Assembly: GCA_028456385.1 (NCBI GenBank) | Contig: JALNQF010000159.1 | Coordinates: 36,302 to 100,301 of the forward strand | DNA: 64,000 nucleotides | Origin: Ophiosphaerella korrae | Lineage: Eukaryota; Ascomycota; Dothideomycetes; Pleosporales; Phaeosphaeriaceae | Direction of reading: 5' to 3' | In this document: piece after piece, positions 25,927 to 38,414 of the stretch | Layout of the letters: the number at the start of each line of letters is the position of its first letter | How positions within the stretch are numbered: position 1 is the first letter of the stretch | Notes under the pieces: generated by a model | The model's input: the letters and a program-made list of their open reading frames with translations, nothing else | What the model was told of the DNA's origin: nothing | The model's database searches: none | Made by a program: the position numbers and the translations under genes

Positions 25927-26748
25927 CTATTCCCTCCTTTAGGTAGGTTCTTATTTTCTTGTCCTAAGGCTAAGGTTATTAGCCTAGTTTCTTCGTTAAT
26001 ATTAAGTTCTTTATCCTCTATCTCTATATCTACTAAGTCTACTTATTACTATCTTTAATTAGCTAACTATATATTACGTTGTAGTATCGTAATATTCTCT
26101 TATTCTTGTTATAAGTCTTCTTATCCTCTATTAGTCTATATTTCCTTAAAATATAGTAAGGCTTATAAGGCGTATATTTATACTAATACTTAATTATCTT
26201 ATAATCTTTCTAGGGTGTTTCTTATAGAGTGTAAGTTAAGTAGGCTTATTTACGTATCTATACTTAAATGTAATAAGAAGAGCTATTAACTACGCTTAAG
26301 AATAACTATTATTATAGATCGTAAAGGCTAAAAAGGAGCGTAAGAGACTATATAAGGTCTCTTGTTATACGCTAGAGGAATATTAGTTTTGTCTTTTTAA
26401 TAATTAGACGTAATTATCTAATAATTAGGCTTATTTATCTTGTCTTTATAAAATAAAGGCCTTAAATAATAAGAAGTCTGTCGAATAGTCTACTCTTCTA
26501 GAATCTAAGCTAGATTTTAAGGATATAGTAGGGGCCGCTTAGGCTCCTACTACGTTAGGCGCGTCTAACGCCTCTCTATTTGTCGCTAATAATACAATTC
26601 TTCCCTATTTACTACTAGGTAGTATAGAGGATTTTAATTTTAGAACTCCTTTAGTTTCTTAAAGTAGTTAAGATTATCTTCTAGTTCCTATATGTCTTCT
26701 TATAGTTAGCCTTTTTTATCTATTCTTATCTATTTTACTAGATAGTAG

Positions 26749-26977
26749 TGTAGTAGATAATAATAGCTAGACAATAGATAGACTAATTAACTGCGTACTA
26801 AGGGCTCTAACTAGTAGAAGATAAAAGAAGTTCCTACTTCTATTAACCTCGTTATATCTTCTTGTAAGTTTGTTGTCTAGTTTAAGTTCCTCTTATATTA
26901 AGCTTAAATACCCCTAAACTCCCTAACTAAAGCTCTCTTAGAGCTTAATTTAGCTAACTCTACTATAACTCTACTAT
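26749..26977. mobile_element. 229 bp insertion in E0 with AGTAG target duplication
   Basis: Absent from E4 and the other copies at this point of pol. Flanked by AGTAG at 26,744-26,748 and 26,978-26,982. The insert begins TGTAGTAGATAATAATAG and ends ACTCTACTAT. A 5 bp duplication and TG start suggest a small solo LTR or similar short element. No terminal inverted repeat is obvious. Confidence 0.5.
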
Positions 26978-28904
26978 AGTAGTTTCTTCTATTATAGAAC
27001 TAGTACTATAAGATTTCTTTAACTTTTTATTCTTTTTATTCTCTATACGTATCTACTTTATACACTAGTAGTTCTACTTCTTATAGTACTTTTTCTAGTA
27101 GTACTACGTAGAATATTAGGTATATTCTTATCTTATCTAGTAGCTTAAATTTAAATATAACTAGTATAACTTCTTTTTTAATCTTGTATAGTCTTATCTT
27201 AACGTAATCTAGTTTAGATTTTAATTGTTTACTTTTAATATTTTTGCGTACTAACTATACTTTTTCTCTCTCTCTAAATTAAAGTCTTTCTTAGTATTTT
27301 CTATTATAGTACTTTATTATTTAATCTTATAGGAATTCTACGTCTTATTATAGCTAATTATATATTTCTTTAAGTTTATTTATAAAGTTTTCTCCTCTTA
27401 GAGACTAAAATACTTAGAATCTTAGTATCTAGTATATATTTAGGTTAAATCTATAATTTACAAAGAAGAGTAATACTCTTATTACTATATTCTTTACGCT
27501 ATTATATACTAACTATACTATAGGTAATAACTATACCTAATTATTCTAGTTATAGTTAAGGTAGTATCTTAAGTATTGTTCTACTATTTAGTTTATACGT
27601 TCTAATTATTTATCTATTTATAAGTAGTATACTATTAATATTATATACTAGATTCTTATTTATACTATTATTATTCTCTATAATTTTAATATAAATCTTA
27701 TATCTCTATTTATAATAATTTTATCTAGGATACTATATTAGCTAACTATAGTTCTTAAGACTTAGTATATAGTAACTTCTATCCTACTTTTTTCTTTATA
27801 TAGTCTAAAGTATAAGTATTTTATAAGCTTATCTACTATTATTAGAATTCTATTATATTTAACACTTAATATTAGGTCTTTAGACTTTAGTAACTTTGTA
27901 ATAAAGTCTATTATAATAACTCCCTATAGTTATTCTAGTATCTTTACTAGTTATAGTATTCTATATAGTACGTATCTATTATACTTATTTCTATAGTATT
28001 CTATATAGTCTTGTAGTACTTCTATTACTAGTTATCTTGCTTTTAAAATATAGTAGTCTCTTAGTAGTCTATCTAATATTTTGTTAATAACTTAGTATCT
28101 ATATACTAGTAATTTATAGAATTATTATATAAATTCTCTTTATATTTTACTTAGTATATACGTTCTTTTATATACTTTTGTAATTTCTTTAGAGGTTTTT
28201 TCTATTTCCTTCTAAATCTATTTGTCTAGCTTACTACTCTTCCTCTTAAGTGTTATAGCTATTTTAGGTATATTTAAGACTAAATATCCTTTCTTATTCT
28301 TAACTAGAACTATACTAGTAGTATTTACTTCTTTTTATAGGTCTAGTCTTCTACTTAAAGCGTCTATAAACTAGTTATCTTTACCTTTAGTATATATAAT
28401 TTCTATATTAAATATTAATAAGAACTCCTACTATCTTATATAGTATTATAATAAATCCTTATTTATTATAAATCCTATAAAGTTCTTATAGTCTATATAG
28501 ACTTTTGTTTTATATTTTACTCTTTATAAGTATACTCTCTATTACTTAAATACTTTATAGATTACTAGTATTTCTTTATTATAGATTAGGTAGTTAAGCT
28601 CTACTAGCTTTATTTTCTTAGAAAAGTATTTAACTAAGTATTCTTGTTTTATATCTAGGTCTTCTTGTATTAGTAGTATTCTATAGACTAAATTAGATAC
28701 GTCTATCTTTACTATTACTAGTAGATCTAAGTTATATATCCTAATAATTAGATTCTCAATAAATCTTTACTTAATCTACTTAAATACTTTATTATATTCT
28801 TATATCTATTTAAATAGTGTATCTTTCTTTATAAGATTTATTAGTAGTTCTATTAGTTCTAACTAGTTAACTATTAAATTTCTATAAAAGTTCGCTAACC
28901 TATA

Positions 28905-29302
28905 TATTATAGGCGTAATAAGAGAAATCGAGATAGAACTAATTAATCCCGACTCGGATGCTAACGAAGTATAGGACGAGTAGGGTAACGACCTTGATTA
29001 GGAAACTACCTACAATTAGGACACGTAGTAGTAATCTATAGTTACGTATAAATAGATTAAGAGTAATCTATAATATTGTATAAACAGATTAGTATAGGTA
29101 TATAGTTAGTAGTAATACGTATTATTAGGATTGTATTAGCAATCTAATCTCTAACCTAGAACGCTAATACTTAACATTATATACACAAATTAACTATTAT
29201 TTATAGTTATTACTAATTACTATATAAGCTTTTGTTATTACCTTACAATCTACTAACAACCTAATAAGTTATTAGGAAGTTAACCTAAGTAACCTAGTAA
29301 CA
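28905..29302 (+). repeat. 5' LTR of E1 (398 bp, two hairpin units)
   Basis: Starts TATTATAGGCGTAATAAG and ends CCTAGTAACA, followed by CCTTACTAATTTAG. Equal in length to the 3' LTR. The start of the LTR is CpG-rich for this region (GACTCGGATGCTAACGAAG), so it is less mutated than its partner. Confidence 0.9.
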
Positions 29303-31046
29303 CCTTACTAATTTAGTTATTGCGAGAAGCGAAGCGTAAGTAGCGTATAGTCTAGCTAATACGATAGTAGAAAGTTTAACTAAGAAAGGAGTTAAAATAC
29401 CCCTAAGTAGTTATAAATTAGATAATATAGTATAGAAGGTAATTAGAGATTATATAAATAACCTAATCTTAGAGAAAGAAGATATAAAGATAGTAATTAA
29501 CGCTCTAGAAATATAGAATAAAGAACTATAAGGTTATTTAAAGTAGAATAAAGTATAAATTAAAGCTATTATAGAAAGATAAAACTAGAGAGAATAAATT
29601 ACCTAAAGATTAGAAATAAGTACAACAAAGAAACTACCTAAAATACCTATACTTAAGAAATTTAATAGGATAAGGGAAAACTTAAAACCTTTTATAGTAG
29701 TAGTATAGCTATAGATAAATATATAAGTACTATACTTTAATATAGAAGAAAAGAAAGTAATATATATTAGAATACACCTTAAAAGAGATATAATAAGATA
29801 GTTAAAACTCTACTAGATAGATTACACTATATATACCCTAATAATATAAAAGGATAAAACTAGAGCTATCTTTAGAAGTTATAAATACTTTACTAAATAA
29901 ATAAGAGTAGTATTTAGGGATATAGATATTACCTAACAAGCTAAAGAAAGACTTAAAAGGCTTATATAAAGTAAGAGTATCCTTAAATATATATTATAGT
30001 TTAAATAACTATTATAAAATATAGAATATAATAAATTAGCCCTAATATTACAATTTAAATAAGGACTAAACTTAAAAATCTAATATAAGATAATTTATAT
30101 AGAAAAACTATTAATACTAGAAGTTCTAAAATAATAGGTAATATAGATTAATAACGATCTTTAAGAATAGAAGAAGAATAAATATAGAGGATAGCCTAAA
30201 AATCAAGACACTAGAGACCCTATAATCCTTAACGCTAATAAGGATAATAAGAAAAAGAAGAATAAAGACTTTACGTACTTTAACTATAGTAAGAAAGGCT
30301 ACTACGTAAAAAACTACTAATTATAAAAGAAAAAAGATATAGTATACTATAAATATAGGAAACTAAGACACTTTATAAAAGACTATAAGAGTAAAGACCT
30401 AAAGAAAGATAAAAAAGCCTAGTTAAAGATAACTAAAGGTAAAAAGGAAGTACTAAAAGTATAAGCTAAACCCTAGAAAAAGGTAGCTAGGAGCAAGGAA
30501 TTATAGTATATAATACTCTATTAGACCTTTTATTACAAAGACAACTACTATATATACTTTTCTAGTAAATAGAAAGTAAGATAGTTCTTATAAAAGAATA
30601 GAGTAGTAGTAATAAAAGAAAAAAAAACTTAAGTATAGCTTAAAGATATAAGACGTATAATAGACCTACTAATAGAAGGCTTAGAAAGGGAAGAGCCCTA
30701 GATTCTATTAATCTAGGCTAAAGAACTAGTACTAGATAAAGAAACTACTATAGCTTCCTCTAAAAGACTATAAGAAAGTAAAGAACAAGTTAGTATAAGA
30801 AGTATAGAGTATACCTAGCTAGATATATATAGCTATAATAGCTTTATAACAATAGATATAGAAGAATAAAATAAGGTATAGAAATTTATTTAAAAATACT
30901 TACTAGTTATAAAAATAGAAGAAGTATATAAAGACTAAAAAATATATAATCTTAAGAATATAAAGTATATAGTATTCTAATAATAGATAAAATAATAAAT
31001 AGTTATAGTAGGAAGAATACTTATAAGAAAAGAGTAGTAGTACCTT

Positions 31047-31474
31047 TGTTATAGGCGTAACAAGAGAAATCGAGATAGAACTAATTAGTCCTAACTTAGA
31101 TGCTAACGAAGTATAGGACGAGCGGGGTAACAGCCTTAATTAGGAAACTACTTATAACTAGGACACGTAGTAGTAATCTGTATTTACGTACAAATAGATT
31201 AAGGTAATCTGTAGTTACGTGCGAATAGATTAGTAGTAATCTATAGCGTTATACAAACAAATTAGTATAAGTATATAGTTAATAGAATACGCATTATTAG
31301 GATAGTATTAGCAATCTAATCTCTAACCTAGAACGCTAATACTTAATATTATACACACGAATTAACTATTATTTATAGTTATTACTAATTACTACATAAG
31401 CTTTTACTATTACCTCTTAATCTACTAATACTCCTAGTAGTTACCTATAGTTAACAATAGGTAAACCTATTATA
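31047..31474 (+). repeat. 5' LTR of E2 (428 bp, three hairpin units)
   Basis: Starts TGTTATAGGCGTAACAAG and ends AAACCTATTATA, then CCTTACTAATTTAG. The three ~31 bp units lie at about 31,170-31,265. Confidence 0.9.
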
Positions 31475-31519
31475 CCTTACTAATTTAGTTATTGCGAGAA
31501 GCGAAGCGTAAGTAGCGTA

Positions 31520-34500
31520 TAGTCTAGCTAACACGATAGTAGAAAGTTTAACTAAATAAGTAGCTAAAGCACCTCTAAGTAGTTATAAATTAGATAATAT
31601 AGTATAGAAGGTAATTAGAGATTATATAAACAACCTAATCTTAGAGAAAGAAGATATAAAAATAGTAATTAACGCTCTAGAAACGTAGAATAAAGAACTA
31701 TAAGATTATTTAAAGTAGAATAAAGTATAAATTAAAGCTATTATTAAAAGATAAAACTAGATAGAACTAATTACTTAAAGACTAGAGATAAGTGCGATAA
31801 AAAAACTACCTAAGATACCTATACTTAAGAAGTTTAATAAAACAAAAGAAAACTTAAGACCCTTTATAGTAGTAGTATAGCTATAGATAGATATATAAGT
31901 ACTACACTTTATTATAGAAGAAAAGAAGGTAATATATATTAGAATATACCTTAAAGGAGATACAATAAGATTGTTTAAACCTTACTAGATAGACTATACA
32001 ATATACGCCCTAATAATATAAAAAGATAAAACTAGAACTATCTTTAGAAGCTACAAATACTTTACTAAACAAATAAGAGTAGTATTTAGGGATATAGATA
32101 TTACCTAATAAGCTAAAAAAAGGCTTAAAAGGCTAAAATAAAATAAGAGCGTTCCTAAGTATATATTATAGTTTAAATAACTATTATAAAATATAGAATA
32201 GAATAAAGTATCTTTAATATTACAATTTAAACAAGGATTAAATAAAAAAATCTAATATAAGATAATCTATATAGAGAAACTAAGGACGCTAGAAGCTCTA
32301 AAATATTAGGTAATATAAATTAATAACAATCTCTAAGAATAGAAGAAAAATAAGTATAAGAACTAACTTAGAAACTAGGACGCTAGAGACCCTATAATCC
32401 TTAACGCTAATAAAGATAAGAAGAAAAAGAATAAAGACTTTACGTGCTTTAACTATAGTAAGAAAGGCTACTACGCAAAAGACTACTAATTAAAAAAGAA
32501 AAAAGATATAGTATATTATAAATATAGGAAACTAGGACACTTTGTAAAGGATTATAGAAGTAAGGATTCTAAGAAAGATAAAGAAACTTAGTTAAAGATA
32601 ATAGAAGGTAAAAAGGAAGCACTAAAAACATAGGCTAAACCTTAGGAAAACGTAGCTAGGAGTAAGGAATTATAGTATATAATACTCTATTAGACTGTTT
32701 GTTATAAAGACAACTACTATATATATTATTCTAGTAAGGAGGGAGTAGGATAGTTCTTATAAAAGAATAGAGTAGTAGTAATAAAAGAAAAGAGAATATA
32801 AGTATAGCTTAACAAAATAAGACGTATAATAAACCTACTAATAGAAGACTTAGAAGGAGAAGAGCTTTAGATTCTATTAATCTAGGCCGAAGAACTAGTA
32901 TAGGATAAAGAGACTACTACAGCTTCCTCTAAAGAACTACAAGAAAGTAAGAAATAGGGTAGTATAAGAGGTATAGAATATACCTACCTAGATATATATA
33001 GCTACAATAGCTATATAATAATAGATATAGAAGAATAAAACAAAGTATAGAAATTTATTTAAAAATACTTACTAGTTATAAGTATAGAAGAAGCGTATAA
33101 AGACTAGAAAATACATAACCTTAGGAATATAAAGTTTATATTGTTCTAATAATAGATAGAATAATAAATAGTTATAGTAAGAAGAATACTTATAAAAAGG
33201 GAGTAGTAGTACCTAGTATAAAAAATATAATAGATTAATAAAGCCTATACACTAAGAGTACTAGTAGCGTACTATATCTTAATAAAAGAAACACCTAGAA
33301 AAGATAAATACTAGGAAGGGGACGACGTAATAATAAACCTAAAACATCTAGTATACTTTAAAGTATTATAGTTATTATACCTAGATAAAAATTATATTAT
33401 ATATAGAAACCCTAAAGTAAATAACTACGTATAGCTAGTATAAAGAAAAGGCTATAACTATATAGAAGTAATTCTAGTAAAAAATATCTTAGGATAGGAG
33501 ATAATACTAGAAGAAGAATATATAGTAGCAAAGCTAGAACCTAAACTATCTAAAAAATATATCCTAAGAGGACTATAGTATAAATGCACGTATAATAAAT
33601 ATCTAAAATATAAAGAGTATAAACTTAAGGTAAAGCTATAGCCCTAGAAAGATAGACAATTTATAAAACTACCTTAGCTAGAATAGCTAGAAGGTATAGG
33701 AGGCCTATATATTACAAAAAGAAGTATATATTAAAGAAAGAAAGTATAATTAATAATTAATAGTAGAGCTATAAAAAACATTATATTAAAGAGGTTTATA
33801 GAAATATAAAGAATAAGTTATATAATAAAGAGATACTCTTAATAATTAAGTATAATTAAAGGAAAACTATTCTAGGAACCTATTAGGTTTAAAATAGTTC
33901 TCTCTACACTAGAACTAGAAGAGATAATAATTAAGAATATAGTTATAGATAACTAACCCGTATATTAATTAGAGAATACGAAAAATTAGCTACTATAAGA
34001 CAAATATACTAAAGGCTAATATAAGTACCTATAAAGGAGAATTCCTAGAGGAATACAAGAAATAGGAGAAACAACTTATAGAACCTAAAGACTATCTTCT
34101 AGAATATTAACTATAAAACTTAGTAATAGACCTAGAAGAAAGAAAAGATATAGGATAGAGCCTAGTCTATAGAAAAACTAAAGAAGAATCTAAAGTTAAA
34201 TATGTATTTATTAAAAATATAATAAAAAAAAGATAGATATAAGAGTCTAAATCTTTAGTAGCACATAGACTTATATTTATAGATAAGAAAGAGATAAATA
34301 ATAAGAGACCTTACGTAAATTTTAGAAAAACTAATATAATTATAAATAAAAACTAATACCCTTTACTATAAATAAATAAAATATAAAATAAGCTATAGAA
34401 GGTAAAGATCTTTATAAAACTAAATATCTAAAATACCTATTACTAAATTAGAATAAAGAAAGATAATAAATAGAAAATAGTATTTAGAATACAATATAGA

Positions 34501-37331
34501 CTATATAAATACCTAGTTATACTTTTTAGTTTAATAAATATACTAGTAGCTTTTTAGAAGAGAATTAATATAGTACTAAGAGAATACTTACAGATATTTA
34601 TATTTATATACCTAGATAATATCCTTATATTCTTAGAAATAGAGGATAAATACGTATAATACGTATATAAAGTACTAGAAAAGCTAGTAAAAAATAAACT
34701 ATTTCTTAAAATAAGAAAATGCGTGTTCTATATAAAAGAAATAGATTTCCTTAGATTTATTATTAAACTAGGAAAAATTAAGTTAATTAATAAATAGCTA
34801 ACACTAAAGAACCTAAAAGAGGTATAATAATTTTATAAGTTAGTAAACTTTTATAAGAAATTAATAGTAGGATAGTCTAAAGATATAGAACTAATAACTA
34901 AACTTATAAAGAAAGACACGCTATTTAAATAGATAAAGGAATATAACAAAGTATTTAAGAAGATTAAAAGAAAGTTTATAGAAAACCTAGTTATTAGAAT
35001 ATATAACCTAGACCTACTAGTAATAGTAAAAATAGACGCATCTAATTTAGTCTATAGAATAGCACTAATATAGGAAGACTTAAAGACTAAAAAAGAATAC
35101 TTAGTTAAATACTTCTCTAAGAAGATAAAGCTAGTAGAACTTAACTACCTAATTTATAATAAAGAGATACTAGCAATCTATAAAGTAATTAAATAATAGA
35201 GAGTATACTTATAAAGAGTAAAGTATAAGATAAAGGTCTATATAGACTATAAGAACTTTATAAAGTTTATAATAAATAAAGAACTATTATAACGCTATAT
35301 AAGATAGTAGGAATTTCTATTAACGTTTAACTTAGAGATTATATATATAAAAGAGAAAGATAACTAATTTATAGACGCCTTTAGTAGAAGACTAGACTTA
35401 TAAAAAGAAGTAAACACTACTAGTATAGTATTAGTTAAGAATAAAGAAGGATACTTAGTCTTAAATATACTTAAAATAGCTACTACACTTAAAAGAACAA
35501 GTAGTAAGCTAGATAAATAGATTTAGAAAATAATATAAGAAGTATCTAAAGAAATAAAGAAACTAGAAATCTAAGAAGGATTTGTATAAGCCTATAGAAG
35601 GATATATATTCTAAAGGAGATCTAAAGAGAATTTATATAACAATTCTATAAGTTACTAGTATATAGATACTAAGGTATTAATAAAATACTAGATAGACTC
35701 TTATAAGACTACTATATTCTAATAGTAAGATAACTAGTAAAAGAAGTACTACAAGATTATATAGAATACTATAGATATATGTATAATAGATATATACCTT
35801 ATAGAATATTATTACTAGTTAAAGTACTAGAATAACCTTAAGGAGTAATAATAATAGACTTTATTACAAAGTTACCTAAGTTAAAAGATATAATATTAGG
35901 AATTAAATATAATAGAATCTTAATAATAGTAAATAAATATATAAAGTACTTATACTTTAGACTATATAAAGAGAAAAGTAGGATAGAAGTTACTATATAT
36001 TAGGTTCTAGGAACTATAATTAGTTAATATAGACTCCTAGATAAAATTATTATAGATAGAGATATAAGATTTATATTAAAACTATAGGGAACAATACTAG
36101 TATAGTTAGAAACTAAATATACAATATTAATAGTATACTACCTATAAATAGATAGATAATCTAAATAAATAAATTAAATAGCAGAACAATACTTAAGGTG
36201 CTACCTTAACTATAACTAGAATAACTAGGTATAGCTACTACTTATAGTATAACTAGTATATAATAGCGTAAAGAATATAGTAATAAAAGTATTACTTTTT
36301 TTTATAAACTATAAATTTAATCTTAATATATACTAAATACTAAGATAAGAAGTATTTTAGTTTTTAAGAGGAGAAAACTTTACTAATAGACTTAGAGATA
36401 TATATAATTAATTAAGATAGGATATAGAGTTCCTATATAATTAATTAAGATAGGATATAGAGTTCCTATATAATTAAATAGTAAGATACTACAATAAAAA
36501 ATATATAGAGGGACCCTAATTTAGAGAAAGAGAAAATGTATAGTTATTACAAAGAAATATTAAGAGTAAAATATTAAGCTTAAAATTAAACTACGTTAAA
36601 ATAAGACTATACAAAATTAAGAAGAAAGTTACACTAGTTATATTTAAACTAAAACTACTAAATAAAATAAAGATATACCTAATATTCTATATAGTACTAC
36701 TAGAAATAGTACTATAAAACGTAGAACTACTAGTATATAAAGTAGATATATATAGAGAATAAGAAGAATAAGTAGTTAAAGAAATCTTAGTATACTAGTT
36801 TTATAATAGTATTACAATACTATTATAGTAGGTAAGCTATTATATTATACGCGATTAGGCTAGGTAATATAGCGTAGTAGAATACGTAACTATTTAGTAG
36901 TAAACGCTCTAGAGTAAACGCTCTAGAGTAAGCGCTTAAGAATAAATACTAGATAGTAAGTATATAGGAACGTTAATAGACCTTTATAGACTATTGTATT
37001 TAATCTCTTCTTTACTTCTTATCCTAATAGAGTATTACAACTAATACTTTAATTAGATTCTTATCTATCTATTAATACTTATATACCTTATAATACTCTA
37101 ATAAGAGCTAACTATTAATTAAGTTAAGTAACTAACTTGTTTATTAACCTCGCCTATCTTATAGAAGCCTACTTACCTTTATTACCTTTACTTAGTTCTA
37201 AAGACTTAATAAATAGTAGAAACTACTACTTAGTAAAATAAATAGGTATAGACAAGAAAGAGTAACTATAAGAAGATATATAGAAACTAGAAGATAATCT
37301 TAACTACTCTAAGAAACTAGAGGAGTTCTAA
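31520..37331 (+). pseudogene. gag-pol relic of E2
   Basis: Same polyprotein as E3, with stops at former Gln/Trp codons. Landmarks: zinc knuckle near 32,515-32,560, RT box YLDNILI near 34,605, RNase H DNQFIDAFSRR near 35,360-35,395, integrase between about 35,640 and 36,560. A 33-bp tandem duplication (36,408-36,440 and 36,441-36,473) adds 11 codons in the integrase C-terminal part, absent from the sister copies. The C-terminal part is split by the insert at 36,810-37,211. The stop context (E)EF-TAA is shared with E3 and E5. Confidence 0.85.
36810..37211 (+). mobile_element. 402 bp solo-LTR-like insertion in E2 pol
   Basis: Interrupts a sequence that is continuous in E3 (TTCTATAATAGTAGAAACTA). 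TSD AATAG at 36,805-36,809 and 37,212-37,216. The insert starts TATTACAATACTATTATAG (from TGTTAC..) and ends GACTTAATA, as expected of an LTR with TG..CA ends after RIP. It contains two adjacent CGCTCTAGAGTAAA repeats (about 36,904-36,935). Unlike the gypsy LTRs above, so it is from another family. Strand is assigned from the TG start only. Confidence 0.6.
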
Positions 37332-37987
37332 AGTTAAAACCCTCTAAAGCGCCTTATAGTAAACTAAGAAAATTAACGCTACTACTACTAGATAAAGAGG
37401 TAATAGGAACGCCTAATATAATAGGAGTAGGAGTAGCCTCTACTATAGCCTTAAAATTAAGCTTAGACTCTATAAGAGTAGCTAACGTAATAAACTTCTT
37501 ATTATTTAAGGCTTTTGTCTTATAGAGATAAATTAAGTAAGTATAATTTTTTACCTATATACTTAAAATCTAATTATATTCTTTTTTAGCCTTAGTAATC
37601 TATCTAGATAGTTTATTTTAAGTATAGTTAATAGCTCTCTTTATTATAAATAAGTATAGACGTATAAATAAGTATTATTAACCTATATTCTATAAGAGAT
37701 ACGCTAGAAAGATTATAAGACATATAAGTATTAAAATAAATATATACTTTATAAGCCTTACTATATTTTAAAGAAATATAATCTATAAGAAGATTTAAAG
37801 ACTTATAACAAGAATAAAGAAATATAGTAATACTATAACGTAATACGTAATCTACTAATTAAAGATAATAGAGAGTAGATTTAGTAGGTATATAGGAAGA
37901 TAAAGAGCTTAATATTAATAAAGAAACTAGATTAATAACTCTAGCTCTAAGACAGATAAACTAGAACCTACTTAGAGAGAGAGATAG

Positions 37988-38414
37988 TATTATAGGCGTA
38001 ATAAGAGAAATCGAGATAAAACTAATTAGTCTTAACTTAGATACTAACAAAGTATAGGACAAGTAGAGTAATAGCTTTAATTAGGAAACTACTTATAACT
38101 AGGACACGTAGTAGTAATCTATATTTACGTACAAATAGATTAAGGTAATCTATAATAATATAAGAATAGATTAAGGTAATCTATAGTTACGTATAAATAG
38201 ATTAGTATAAGTATATAGTTAATAGAATACGTATTTTTAGAATAGTATTAGCAATCTAATCTCTAACCTAGAACGCTAATACTTAATATTATACACACAA
38301 ATTAACTATTATTTATAGTTATTACTAATTACTATATAAGCTTTTACTATTACCTCTTAATCTACTAATACTCTTAGTAGCTACTTGTAGTTAATAATAG
38401 GTAAACCTATTATA
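37988..38414 (+). repeat. 3' LTR of E2 (427 bp)
   Basis: Starts TATTATAGGCGTAATAAG and ends AAACCTATTATA; TSD ACCTT follows. Three hairpin units as in the 5' LTR. Confidence 0.9.

Larger units (their letters stand above)
31047..38414 (+). mobile_element. E2: Ty3/gypsy retrotransposon inserted in E1 gag, RIP-mutated
   Basis: LTRs 31,047-31,474 (428 bp) and 37,988-38,414 (427 bp). TSD ACCTT at 31,042-31,046 and 38,415-38,419. Total 7,368 bp; without the 402 bp insert at 36,810 and its TSD it is about 6.96 kb. Full family order on the + strand: gag, protease, RT (YLDNILI box near 34,610), RNase H, integrase, stop at 37,329-37,331, downstream segment, 3' LTR. The start TGTTATAGGCGTAACAAG of the 5' LTR is the least mutated LTR end in the window, in keeping with a late arrival. 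Confidence 0.95.
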
